DNA of 45,815 nucleotides from positions 408,981-454,795 of the forward strand of contig JBNGIO010006249.1 in the NCBI GenBank assembly GCA_049999805.1, read 5' to 3'. Within the stretch, counting starts at the first letter, position 1. Every line of letters begins with the position of its first letter. The DNA comes from Folioceros fuciformis. Taxonomy: Eukaryota > Anthocerotophyta > Anthocerotopsida > Anthocerotales. The notes beneath the pieces were generated by a model, which saw only the letters and a list, made by a program, of their open reading frames with translations, was not told where the DNA came from and did not search any database. Both the position numbers and the translations under genes were made by a program. Shown piece by piece: positions 11,286 to 22,600 of the stretch.

Positions 11286-13451
11286 TGCACAGAGTGGATC
11301 CAGTTTCTTTCGGGGGCAGTTGCATCATTAACAGATCCCTTCCCTGCAGATCCTTCTCCATCAAGCTCTCCGTTTCCGCTTCCCCCTCCTCCAGCAGGCA
11401 GCAGGTCCATGGAGTATACTCTTTGCATATCGGGCTTAAACAGTCCGAAATTCCTCTCCGATGTGGGTCCCGGTTTCTGGTCCTCATTGAACAGAGCGAA
11501 GATGTAGGCGGTGATGGGAGATCCGGGCCTCATGGGAGTGCCGTTCCCGGAGACGACGTGGCGGATGAGGTTGTTATTGTACACAGCAGCATTGGAGACG
11601 GAGGCAGCGGCTTCGTTTGCGTCGCCTTTGCTGGGCCATCCTGTTTCTGTAACTACAAGAGGAATGTCGGACTTGTGGCCCAGAGCTCCCATGGCCGAGA
11701 TCACGGCGTCCAGCTGGGCGTCGAACAGGTTGCTGTACTGAAGGCCTGTTTGTGAGTCCTGGACCCCTGCGTTCGGTCCAAAGGTGGCGTACTCGAAGGA
11801 GATGACCCCCAGGTTAGCCCTGTAGAAGCAAATCCTCGTCATGTGATGTTCGGGAACTGTTTGGGATGAGAGCAGAAGGCAGGATTTCATGCAGCTGAGC
11901 CCACTTACATGTACGCAAAGTAGGGGTAGACGTTGAGCATGAAGACGGAATTCGTCTCAACCAGGAAATCGAGAAAGTCGCTCATGAGCCCAACAAAATC
12001 AGGCTGGAAAGTCCCAGCTGACGGTGGATACGAATTGGAAAGCACACTCACAGCCATCGTGCTCGAAACCTTGATCTTGGAATCCAGTTTCAGCGAGACC
12101 TGGAAAAGACAGATTGGTCTCAACAGCTCACAAACATCATTTTGCCTTGACGAGGAAAGCTTCATTCAAACCCAATGCATACCAAGCCGTTGTGCACATT
12201 CCTCGTAGCTGCCACCAGATCGCTGCTCATCTCTGGGTTGGCAGTCAGGACCTCGTTCCCAACAGACAAGGCAATGATGTCTGTGCTGCGGAACTTCACA
12301 ATGTTATTCTGGAGCCAGTTCCGTGCCACCCTGCTGCTTTTAGCAAACTTGGGGATCTTGGAATGCACGCGCAACGGAGCACAAGATATGTCAGTACTTG
12401 GAGATCCAGAAACAGCTTTGAACCGGAACTCATGGACTTGCGTATACCTGATCGTTGGGCACCCCTGCAATGACCTTGATCCCCGAGTTGGCCAGGGCTT
12501 GGAGCACTGTTGGGTCAGAATCGAATATCCTCACCAGCCCGAGTCCTTGGGACCGGATCAAGGCCACCGCTTGCGCAGGAGCAGGCAGATTATCAGCTAC
12601 CCGGCCATAGCACACCCCAAGCTTGCTGTAACTGTAGTTGTTCTCGATGCCGGAACCTCCTGGACTCCCTGTTCCACCTCCACTTCCTGTCCCACTCCCT
12701 GTCCCGCTCCCTGTCCCCCCCCCCCCTCCCCCCCCCCCCGGCCCGCTCCTCGCGAGCGAAGGCGCATCCCCAGACACTGCAACCACACTTCGTCAGAGGC
12801 GATCACATTTGCAACCCAGCAATCTCTCTGCCTCATGCAACCATTTCCACACACCATCCAAGAACCAACCCGTGATCCTCACAGAAGTGGATGGAAACAG
12901 CACCATCATGATGAATCACAGAGAGATGCAAACATCCAGCAAAGCAATTGAGACAGCCAGCTGACACTCTGCACCACAACCAACAGCTCCAACACAACCC
13001 AATGCGGTCACTCACGTTCGACGAGGGAGACGACGGAGACGAGCACGCCCACCAGAACGAGCACCGCGACCGAAATCGCCGTCTTATTCACATACCCAGG
13101 GCAACATTTGTAGGAGGCGCAGCAGGAAGCAGTCCGGCAGCACCCGTAGGCATCGAACCAGTCCTGCGGGGCGTCGCCCGGAGGCGAGCTCTTGTCCTCC
13201 TCCACCTCGGGCCTCACCAGGTCGTTGAGCAGGCGGGTGAAGGAGCTCACAGACTGCACCGTGGGCTGCAGCCGCAGCTTCACTGCCTCCACGGCCGGCT
13301 GTAACCTGGCTCGCGCAGCCTGCAGCTTCGGCTGCAGGCTCCACTTGGCACCCGCCATCGGCACCACCGTGGGCTCAGCCTCAGCCTCAGCCACCCGCTC
13401 GGGCTCGGGGACGCGCTCTGCCTGTGCATGCTCCACCACATTCGGATTCAT
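11264..13451 (-). CDS. GH17 beta-1,3-glucanase with N-terminal membrane anchor
   Basis: Glycoside hydrolase family 17 cleaves beta-1,3-glucan (callose) in plant walls. I join 13451-13016, 12776-12448, 12356-12183, 12099-11909 and 11819-11264 (561 residues); all junctions are GT-AG and phase-consistent. Residues 1-103 are charged with LQP repeats and probably cytosolic. A Cys-rich patch (104-117) precedes one hydrophobic segment (about 124-144), followed by a Gly/Ser/Thr linker encoded by a C-run (12,714-12,740). The GH17 domain starts near LGVCYGRVADNLP. The acid is in SVGNEVL (about E290) and the nucleophile in LVVTETGWPSKG (about E435). No X8 domain and no clear GPI signal are seen. The first junction uses a GTGAGT donor, but its exon could instead end at the TGA at 13,008, giving a separate 147-residue membrane protein. 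GH17 identity is near certain; the fused N-terminus is inferred. Confidence 0.85.
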
Positions 13452-13522
13452 GGCCCTCCCCCCCCCCAAGCTCAGCCCAGTGGCAGAAGCAAGCAACCCG
13501 CTCCAGCAGCTGCAACAAGACG

Positions 13523-13622
13523 NNNNNNNNNNNNNNNNNNNNNNNNNNNNNNNNNNNNNNNNNNNNNNNNNNNNNNNNNNNNNNNNNNNNNNNNNNNNNN
13601 NNNNNNNNNNNNNNNNNNNNNN
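13523..13622. other. Assembly gap (100 N)
   Basis: Placeholder of 100 N about 70 bp upstream of the proposed GH17 start codon. The flanks are unrelated to each other. Part of the GH17 promoter or 5' leader may be missing. Confidence 0.95.
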
Positions 13623-14879
13623 GCTGTCCGGATGCACGATGCCCAGTCACCCGCAGAGTAAATATTCTTCCTCCCCGCGTCCCACAACACGCAACGCGCA
13701 AAGCGCAAAGCGCAACGCGCCCGTAAATGCCACACCTACCGTCCACCAGAGAACTGAGATGTTAGCAGCTCTTCCTGGGGGAATGCTCCCGTTCGAGCGG
13801 CTCCCGCGGGCGGAGACGCCGTCTGCAGGCGTCTCAGTCTCTTTCTTCTGGCAGAGGCTGAAGTCGGTGGCGTGGATGGATCTAGGTGCGGAGACGGGGG
13901 CTGGGACCTGGCCCGGGGCCTGAGCCTGAGCCGGAGCCTGGAGCCTGGAGCCTGGAGCCTGAGCCTGAGAACAGGCAGGCCTCCACTGTAGATGCAGAGC
14001 TCCACCAGCTTCTGGATTTAAAGCACAGGCGCCTGTACAACACCCTTTGAAAGCGAGCAGCAGCTGACAGCCCACATCCCGCGGCCATGTGACCTCGGTC
14101 TGCACCTGTGCTTTGCTTTGCTTTTCTTTGCCTTGCCTTGCCTTGCCATTGCACGCCATGCCTTTCCCCCATTGTTTGTTACTTCTTATGTTACTTGTGT
14201 GTACAAACAACGGTCCTCTACCCTGCTCTCATACCAGGCCACCATGGACGCACCTTCCCGAGGATCCCGTAACAGACGATAAGTCGATAACCCATCTGCT
14301 GTCGCTTCCGGAATCGCATTGCTTATGTAACAGCAGGCCAAGTACGCGTATTCCAGGTGACAGAGTGCTGCTGTGAGCACGCCAGGATGATGACTCCCCT
14401 CGCGCTCGTGATTATTTCTAACAGCCTTGGTGGGGACTCCATCACGCGCGTCGTGGTCAGTTACGGGCACTCCGGTAACGGAAATGCCATCTTCATCACG
14501 CCCAGACACGACATGACAAGCGCAACGGAAAAGCACGACAGAAACGGGCATTCTGGCTCAGACGCGCCCCAAGTGTCCACTTTAATTGGACAATAATACA
14601 TAAACAGAAGAGGCAGAAGAACAATAAGCGTACGACACGGGACGGGACAGGACGGAACGGAATGCAACGGGACGGGATGAGAACGATATGCGGAGTCGAT
14701 TCTAATGGAAGACGGCTCTTGCTAAAACACAGCACTTACAACACAGCTCCGACGCATCTTTCTACGCAGCGACCAGGAGTCGGTGGCCAACAGGTTCCAG
14801 CTGCTGACCACAAGGTAATGAGGAGCTGGGATCACTCCTGTTAAAGATCGGTGTACTTGAAGCCGCAATGCTTGTCGCA
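13623..14879. other. Intergenic region between GH17 and the RRM gene
   Basis: No gene recognised. It holds GAGCCT hexamer repeats (about 13,930-13,970), a TTTGC/CTTGC run (about 14,109-14,147) and GGGAC-type pentamers (about 14,636-14,678). The last few hundred bases before 14,880 are presumably the 3' UTR of the minus-strand RRM gene. Confidence 0.45.
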
Positions 14880-17386
14880 TCAATACGGCCGGTAGCGGCG
14901 CCCGCCGCTTGCGCTGGCAGCACCTCCGCCGCTGCCGCCTCCCTGCCTATTCGGGAGAATGCCGTGTCCTCCCATTCTACCACCACCACCGCCCCCGCCT
15001 CCGCCTCCGCCTCCGCCTCCCTGTCTGTATGGGGCAGACCCGCCTTGGGCGCCAGGTTGTTGCCTGCATCAGACATCCATCCGTGGTATTCGGGGTAAGT
15101 AAGGCCAACAGACTACGTGGCCCTAAGAGATATCTACAGACCGCAAACAACTCAAAACGACAACGGCTGGAGAAAATAGGCGAAATAGGGGTTACAAGAC
15201 ATAGCCGATTCGACCGTCTGGAAGCATCATCGGCACCATTGTCATGCCCGCTGGAGGTGGACCTCTGCCATATATAACAGGCTGCAGAGACCCAAAAAAC
15301 AAACAGAGCATGAAAAACCAGCACCGACAATTAAAGATATGTAACCCATCCACACATGGATTCAGCGTTCGGAGAAAAACGAACCTGGGTGTAGCCCCTG
15401 GCTTGACCATATCCAGCTGCCACAGCACCGTACATGTCGGCAGCATAGCCGAAGTTTACCCTCGTTTGATACTGAGGTAGAAGACCAGCTCTTTGAGGAG
15501 GATAGGCAGGCTCCAGGCCTGCAGGCCGCTTCTCAGCAGGAGGTTTAGCCAAGGACGTCTCCAACCATCGCCCTGCAAGTGCACTCACCGTCAAACGCCA
15601 CTCTGGTGTCTTCTACGTCTTGTGCCCACAATGCCAACGCAGAACTTAAAAGCCACATACCTTCCAGCTCGTATCTCTCTGACTTCTCGATAGCTTTAAG
15701 AGCACTGCTGCGCTCAGCAAAGTGGACAAAACCAAAATCACGCTTGGCTTGCCCAGGTTTCGGTGCCGGCAACACCACCTTTGTGACTTCTCCGTGGTGC
15801 TCGAACAATTTTTGCAACTGCTCCTCAGTTACTGTGTCCGGAAGATTCCGTACGTAGACAACCTTCACCTGCTACAGGCACGAACATATGTCAGTGTCTT
15901 CGCACCCATCCACATTCATCATGAACCGCGCTTACAACTACTACCTGCGACATAGCACTTGAATCTGAGCTACTCCGGGGGTCCGCCCAGCTAATCGTTG
16001 GAGCATTGCTTCCGAGCCTGAAACTGGAGTTTGACATAACTCTTCTGGCATGATCAGCACAGGCATGATTATAGTACTCCACAAACGCAAAACCTCTATT
16101 CCTACTTGGATTCTTCGGATCCTGCCAACACCAGCAGACCATCACCTGTCAGCGCTAAAGAATGGCCCGGAAGAAGAGAATCCCACAACAGCCCACACTG
16201 TGATTAGCAGTTTACCTTCCAAGCACTTAAAGAGCAGAATAGCAGCACACATGGCACGGATTGATAATGCACAAACAACACTTATCAAACTGCACTCTAG
16301 AAGACAACGAAGGGCACCAATAAAAAGAGCTGATTACCTTCAGAAGCTCAACACTTTGAATTCCGGGCCCTTGCTCAGCAAGCACTTTCTCAAGCTCGTC
16401 TTTGTCCCACGCTTTCGGGATGTTGCCCACAAAGAGTCGGTGCTTAGATAGCGACTGTGAGAACCGCAACGTCTTACCCTGCAGTCAGCAATGTCCATAC
16501 ATTTGCCCCTGCCAAGTCAGAACTAAAATAAGTATTCATGCACCCAACAGACAAGGGCAGGATAAGACTGTCACCAACCTTCAACTCAGAAGCGCTCAAA
16601 CTCTCAATTGCTTTCTCCGCACTCTCTTTATTGGTGAAGGTCACAAAAGCATACCCCTTGTTTTGTCCTGTGTCTTTATCCTTCAAAAGGCGAACCTGAA
16701 TAGCACAAGGGAATGTAAAACAAGTATAACTTCCGCACCAGGGACTTGGGCCAAACAACTAACTCTCGTAATCTTCGGAAAAAAAACAGTTCTATTCTTT
16801 TTGTTTTTCGGTGCAGGGGGGGGGGTGCAGGGGGCATCTAGTCATAGGAAGGAAAAGGAAATACCTCGTAAATGTCTCCACAAGGCGAGCAGAGTGAACG
16901 AAGATCCTCCTCTGTGGTGTCACGAGTGATCCCACCCACAAAAACCTCTGATCCATGGGGAGGCCGAGTGAGGAGCTCCTTGCTCTTCTCTCCATCGTCC
17001 TTTGACGGTTGTTTTTCTTCCTCGGCATGGACAACATCCTCAGCATCGATGGCATCGGCTTCCTCCTCTACTGCTTTCACTTCCTGTGCTCCATTCCCAG
17101 CACCAGCTTCATGGTCCGTCTCATGCTCATCCTGGTAGCCACCGCCTTCCTCCTCGGCCATGTCAAGATCAAGCCCCTCTTGAGCATCGTGTTTGTCCTC
17201 ATCTTCCTCCTCTTCTTCCTCCTCCTCTACGTCACCATCGCCATCCCCATCACCATCTACATCCACCTCATCATCATCCACAAGCTCTTCCGCTTCCACA
17301 TCCCCTTCGATATCAACCTGCTCTTCGTCATGGTCCTGCTCGTGGTCGTCATGCAGCACCTCCGGGGATGCTTCGGGATCGGACAT
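14880..17386 (-). CDS. LIF2: LIF2/hnRNP Q-like protein with three RRM domains
   Basis: RNA-binding protein of the plant hnRNP Q family; Arabidopsis LIF2 is nuclear and works with Polycomb protein LHP1. Exons: 17386-16865, 16695-16579, 16478-16338, 16121-15945, 15868-15661, 15572-15385, 15281-15196 and 15063-14880, giving 540 residues with every phase closing. Residues 1-140 are very acidic (Asp/Glu runs). RRM1 (about 147-224) has VFVGGI and KGYAFVTF, RRM2 (about 225-308) LFVGNI and RGFAFVEY, RRM3 (about 321-397) VYVRNL and RDFGFVHF. A tail with PVIYGRGPPP and LPDGRIGYVL leads to a Gly-rich stretch and a terminal RRYRPY, as in LIF2. A longer frame continues upstream of M1, but the acidic start at 17,386 matches the family better. 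A 5'-UTR intron is possible (donor near 18,267). Confidence 0.93.
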
Positions 17387-18490
17387 TGCCCTCTTCTTGC
17401 CACACGCAGATGCAAGCACCACCACCTGAGAAGTTCGTGTGCAGCTGTGGAGGAATAGGAGACAGGAGCATTTGCAGAGAGGGAGTGACAAGAGGAAAAG
17501 AATGAGGACATATGAGAGGGCTGCTGAGTGAGAATCTTGAAGGCAATGCTGAGAGGGCCATGAGAAAAGTGAGGATATAGCAAATATGTGACTCTGTGTA
17601 TATGTGAAGGACTGAGGAAAAAGACTACACTGCGAGAGGAGTCAGCTGACAGAGGCCCTCAATCAGCAAGAGAAGTACAGTATATAAGCCTTGTGAAAGT
17701 GATATCAATGAGGACGTCCCACATGTGCACAGAAGAACACACGCATTTCTCAGAGTTAAGCTGCTGCGCGAAAAATCGATGCTCCATGTCTTACCATGGT
17801 CTTTCAGTGTGGAAAAGAAGAAAGTAGGCATAATACCTCAGAAGCTACCAGTCACACAGAATACGTCACAAGCTACTACTCAAACAAACAGCAGAGCGGT
17901 GCAAATGTCCACGAACGGTGCACACCGCCGTGGGAAGCCAGGAGGCGAGCTACTGCTTACCGCGAAACCTAGCGTCGGAATTGGCGGACGGCACTTCCAG
18001 TCAGGCAGGCAAACCGAACTCAGTCAGCCTCAGCCAGGCAAGCACAGCCAATTCCAGCACACAACTGGGAGAGCCGTGAGATCGGGCAAGCCCGGTATCA
18101 GAGCAGGATGGAAACGATGCATCCCGTCCCCCAAGAGCATGCCACTACAGAGGCGCCCCCGTTTCAAGATCCCAGCGAACCCCCACGACTGGGCAACCCC
18201 TGCAATGCTCATACATCCACGACGCATATCAAACGGTGCAGCAAAGGGAGAGGACGAAGACGTGATACCTGACGCTGTGTGCCGCGGCCGGCAGTTGCAA
18301 GCACGGTGGCAGCCCACCCGGGGTCCCAGGCGACCGCGTCCAGCTTTCTCTGCTTCTCTCTTCTCCTCTTGCTTCGCTACTGCAGCAACGGCTGCACGAC
18401 TTGGGGCAGGCGGATGGCGCAATTCCTCCCCTCGTGAGTTTCGCCTCTTCAATTTGGGCTTTTGTTTTTCTTTTTTCCCTCAGCCCCCGT
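17387..18490. other. 5' leader and promoter region of the LIF2-like gene
   Basis: No separate gene seen. On the minus strand a donor-like CAG/GTATCA near 18,267 and an acceptor-like CTTCTCAG near 17,428 could bound an intron in the LIF2 leader. The remaining text is unremarkable. Confidence 0.35.
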
Positions 18491-18496
18491 CCCGCT

Positions 18497-18506
18497 GATA
18501 TATATA
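18497..18506 (-). promoter_or_regulatory. Possible TATA box of the LIF2-like gene
   Basis: TATATATA-type palindromic sequence, about 230 bp upstream of the candidate leader-intron donor at 18,267 on the minus strand. Position is plausible for a promoter, but no transcript data exist here. Confidence 0.35.
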
Positions 18507-19680
18507 CACTGTAAGTTCTCCCGAACCCTCCTCCCCTCCACACTACCTTCCTCTTTCCCACCCAGCTACATACCTACTGCGAGCAGAATAATATATACAT
18601 ACATACATACCTATCACCTCTTCACACTCCTTCAACTTAAGTGCATATGTAGTAGGTATATATAGTAGCAGTTCTATAATCCTTATTAAGGACTTTCGGT
18701 TATAATGCAAGACTAAAAGTGTAATCAGCACAACCCTTGTGCCAAACTTAGGGCATGAGAATGAATTGTCTAACACTCTCGTAGAGAGGATTCGAACCCA
18801 CACCCCCAAGTTGAAAATCGAGAGCACTAAACATTTAGATTGCAAAGGATAAACACTCATTATTGTATTAGTTCTTACTGCTTATCAATTGTACAAAGAT
18901 GATTGCAGATTTCATGGATTTATAACAACACTTTCTAGACACTCATATCTCACAATATGACATTGATTTGATGCGCAGGCAACTCTAACATTCAGCTCTA
19001 GAGCGTGTAAGAACACTACTGATAATTGAGAGGCTCTCAAGCAGAGAACTATGCCCTTTCAACACGGATAGTGTTTCACCCAGGTTTTGATGTGCTCAAT
19101 GGACTTGTGTTGTATGTTCCAACTCATTCGATGTTGGCTGCGTTCTTCACTCAGATTCGACTCTCCTTCGTAATCAGAAGTCCAGACCCAGCATCACTGA
19201 ATCAGGATTACCCAAGAATACTTCTTTTAGTTTTCACTAACGAAGAACTCGGAAGAGAAGGCAAGTTTCTCACTCGGACTCAGAACCAGCAGCATCATCA
19301 GACGGGCCATTGCCAGATGGCAAGGCTCAAAGTCCAGCCGCGAAGGCAGCAGTGCTGAACCTCTAGGATATGTTCTCAGTGAGGGCTGCCAAGGTTGCCG
19401 TGATGCGATCAGGTTTGAAGGAGCTTTCGGCTTTGCCACCGATGGCACGAGGTTGCAAACATTGTTGATCTCACTTCCCAGCTTCAGAGTTGGGCGTCTG
19501 TAGAGGACAAAGTGTTTGGATGTATTAACACCTGCAAGATCAGATCTGTGGGGAGAGTGCCAAGCTGAGAACAGGCAAGGAATGTCTCACATACCTGGAT
19601 TCCACTGTTCTGGATGTAACAAGAAGTAGGATGTACAGACGAGCGTCCTTCACGCATCGGGACCAGAGTCCGTAGGGAGC
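18507..19680. other. Intergenic DNA with a tRNA-like B box
   Basis: Holds an ACAT/ATAC microsatellite (about 18,594-18,612) and, on the minus strand, GGTTCGAATCC (18,788-18,798), an exact match to the tRNA/SINE B-box consensus. The flanking text does not fold into a proper T arm or acceptor stem, so it looks like a relic of a tRNA-derived or retroelement sequence. The part nearest 19,680 is presumably the PPR 3' UTR. Confidence 0.4.
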
Positions 19681-22600
19681 TCAATGGTGATCACCACACG
19701 AACACGTCCCTCCCTTGAAATGGTGCACACGGTGTGCATCCCTGACTACTATCTCCCGCTGTTCTAACTTGGAGAGAATCTTACTGACGCTGTGACAGTC
19801 GTTGCACATCTTCAAGTTTTTGGTGACTAAGAGAGGGGTTCCTCGGGGAGTGTGGAGGAGACCAAAAGCGATGGCAAGTTTCTCAGCATGTCCACAGAGG
19901 GTGTCTTCTTTTTGCGTTGCAGATATGCGCTTCAAAACCAGGTTAGAGGCAGGAAGATGTCCCTCGCCCTTAAGTTGTGTAATCAAAGTCTTCAGCCTGA
20001 GAGAGATGTCGTCCGACTTCTCTCCCACGAGAAACTCGTGTACCTTGTTGTCTACTTCGATCAAGGCCCTGGCTGGCATCTTGCAGGCACCTGCACTTCT
20101 TCTCAGCTTTTCTATCTCCTCTGCATCCCTCCACCTGCCAGCACCCGCATACATGCTAGACATGAGGACATAAGCACCGGCTTGGTGAGGCTCCAGCTGC
20201 ACGATGCGGTTGAAGTAAGTTCTTCCCCTCTCCACATTGCCGTAGCACTTGCAGGCATTCAGCAAAGACATCCACCCGACGACGTCGGGCTCCCATGGCA
20301 TAAGTTCGAGCAGGCGTTCAGCGTCATCCAAACATCCTGCCCTGCCAAGAAGATCAACCATGCATGTGTAGTGCTCCAGTGTAGGCACAATGCCAAACAA
20401 TTCTTCCATCATTGTGAAGTAGTGCTGACCTTCTTCCACCCAGGCCACATGACCGCATGCAACAAGAAGTGCTGTGAGTGTGGCTTCGTTAGGTTCGACT
20501 CCCTCTGCTTGCATAGCTTGAAAACATTCGATGGCTCTCTCACAGTCGTTGTGCTGCCCATAACCGTTTATGAGCGCAGTCCATGTCACAACATTCCTAC
20601 AAGACAGTCTGTCGAACACTTCCTGAGCCTCCTCAAGCCTTCCGCATTTGGCATACATGTCGACAAGAGTGTTTCCAACACTGATATCTGCTTCGCACCC
20701 AGTTTTGAAGAGCTGGATATGGATCCGCTTGCCCTCACCGATGGCTCCCATGCTCGCACAAACTTTCAGAATGCACGCGAAGGTTACTCCGTTTGGAGCC
20801 ACGTCCATGCTCTGAAACAACGCCAGTGCTTCTTGACCCAGTCCATGCTGGGCGTATAACGCTATTATGGAAGTCCAGACCACAACATCCTTGTCGGAGA
20901 TCCTGTTGAACGCTGTGCGAGCATCATTCAAGTTCCCCCACACCCCGTACATGTGAATAAGAGCGGTCCCCACAGAAACATCTGTTTCAAGCCCCAATTT
21001 GAGGATCTGCTCATGAATCCTCTTGCCTTCCGTCATGGCCCCACTGCTTCCACAAAGTTGTAACACAGTCACAAATGTGGACTTTTCAGGGGTCACGAGG
21101 CTGTCCAGCTCCATTGCTCTGTAGAGTTCTATGCCTTCTTGGGCATGGACGTTCAGGGCATATCCTGCGATCATGGCATTCCATGTTACCACGTTCCTGA
21201 CGGGCAGACAATCAAACACTCTCCTTGATTCCTCTACACTTCCACACTTTGCAAACATGTCCACCAGTGCACTCCCAACAAACAAATCTGTATCTAGCCC
21301 TCTGTCTACTATCTCAGCATGCATGCGCCTGCCCTCACATAGAGATCCCATCGTTCCACAAGCTTTGAGGATACTACAAACCGTCACAGCCGTCGACATC
21401 ACACCTGCTTCTTGCATCCTGGCATACAGGTTCAGCACTTCTTCAGCAAACCCGTACTTCGCATATCCACCTATCATAATGTTCCATGTCACCACATCTT
21501 TGTTCAGCAATCTCTCAAACACCGTTCGGGCATCAAGCAAGCTACCAGACCCAGCATACATGTCCACCAGAGCGTTCCCCACACATACATCTGATCCAAT
21601 TCCTGCTTCGAGGATCCGACCATGAATTCTCCTCCCTTCCTGCAACATGTTCTCCCCTAAACCACTGCATGCTTTCAAGACAGTCACATACGTTGCACTG
21701 TCTGGCTCCACGCCATCCTGTTCCATCCTGGTGTACAGAGTGAGGGCCTGTGCATTCAACCCCTTATGAAGGTACGCAGAAGCAATGACATTCCACGTAA
21801 TAACATCCTTGATTGGAAGCCTGTCAAAGACACTGCGGGCCTCCTCCAGGCTCCCACACTTTGCAAACATGTCAACTAATGCACACCCCACAAACTTATC
21901 CGATTCCACACCTCGCTTCAGTATTTGATCGTGAACCTGTTTACCAGCCTGAAGGGCCCCTAAGCCACTACAAACTTTCAAGATTGTGGCAAAGGTAAGA
22001 TTGTTGGGAGCTGTCTTGCCATCCTCTTCCATGTGCCAGAACAACCGTAGAGCCTCGTGCCCAAGTCCATGTTGGCCATATCCGCCTATCATAGTGGTCC
22101 ATGCAACAACATCTCTGCTCGGACACCTGTCAAAAATCTTACGAGCATCATCCAACCTCCCGCATTTTACGTACATATCCAGCAAACTGTTCCCTACTAC
22201 AGCATCCAACTCAAGCCCCTTCTCCACAATCTGCGAGTGAACACTCATCCCCTCTTTCAAATCTCGCATACTGCCACACACCTTCAGGACGCAGGCATAC
22301 GTTACATTATCAGGACTCACTTCGCTGCGCACCATATCCATGAACAGTTGCAGAGCTTCCTTCGCAAGCCCATTCTGTGCATACCCTGCAATCATAGCAC
22401 TCCATGTCACCACATTCCGTACAGAAATTCTGTCAAACACTTGCTGAGCTTCATTCACAGCACTGCACTTGGCATACATATCCACCAGTGCACTGCCCAC
22501 AAACACGTTCGACTCCATTCCAGCGCCCATCACATCGCCATGGACCTCCTTGCCTGAATCCACATCACCTGAACTCGCACAAGCCTTAAGCACAGCCACA

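Noticed and set aside
12597-12857. Minus-strand 86-residue Gly-rich frame
   Set aside because: It is another frame of the GH17 Gly/Ser linker region, driven by the C-run.
18772-18860. Functional tRNA gene
   Set aside because: Only the B box fits; acceptor, D and T stems do not pair.
19852-20859. Long plus-strand frame of 335 residues inside the PPR gene
   Set aside because: It lies antisense to the DYW and last PPR motifs and has no domain of its own; the minus frame is clearly the gene.
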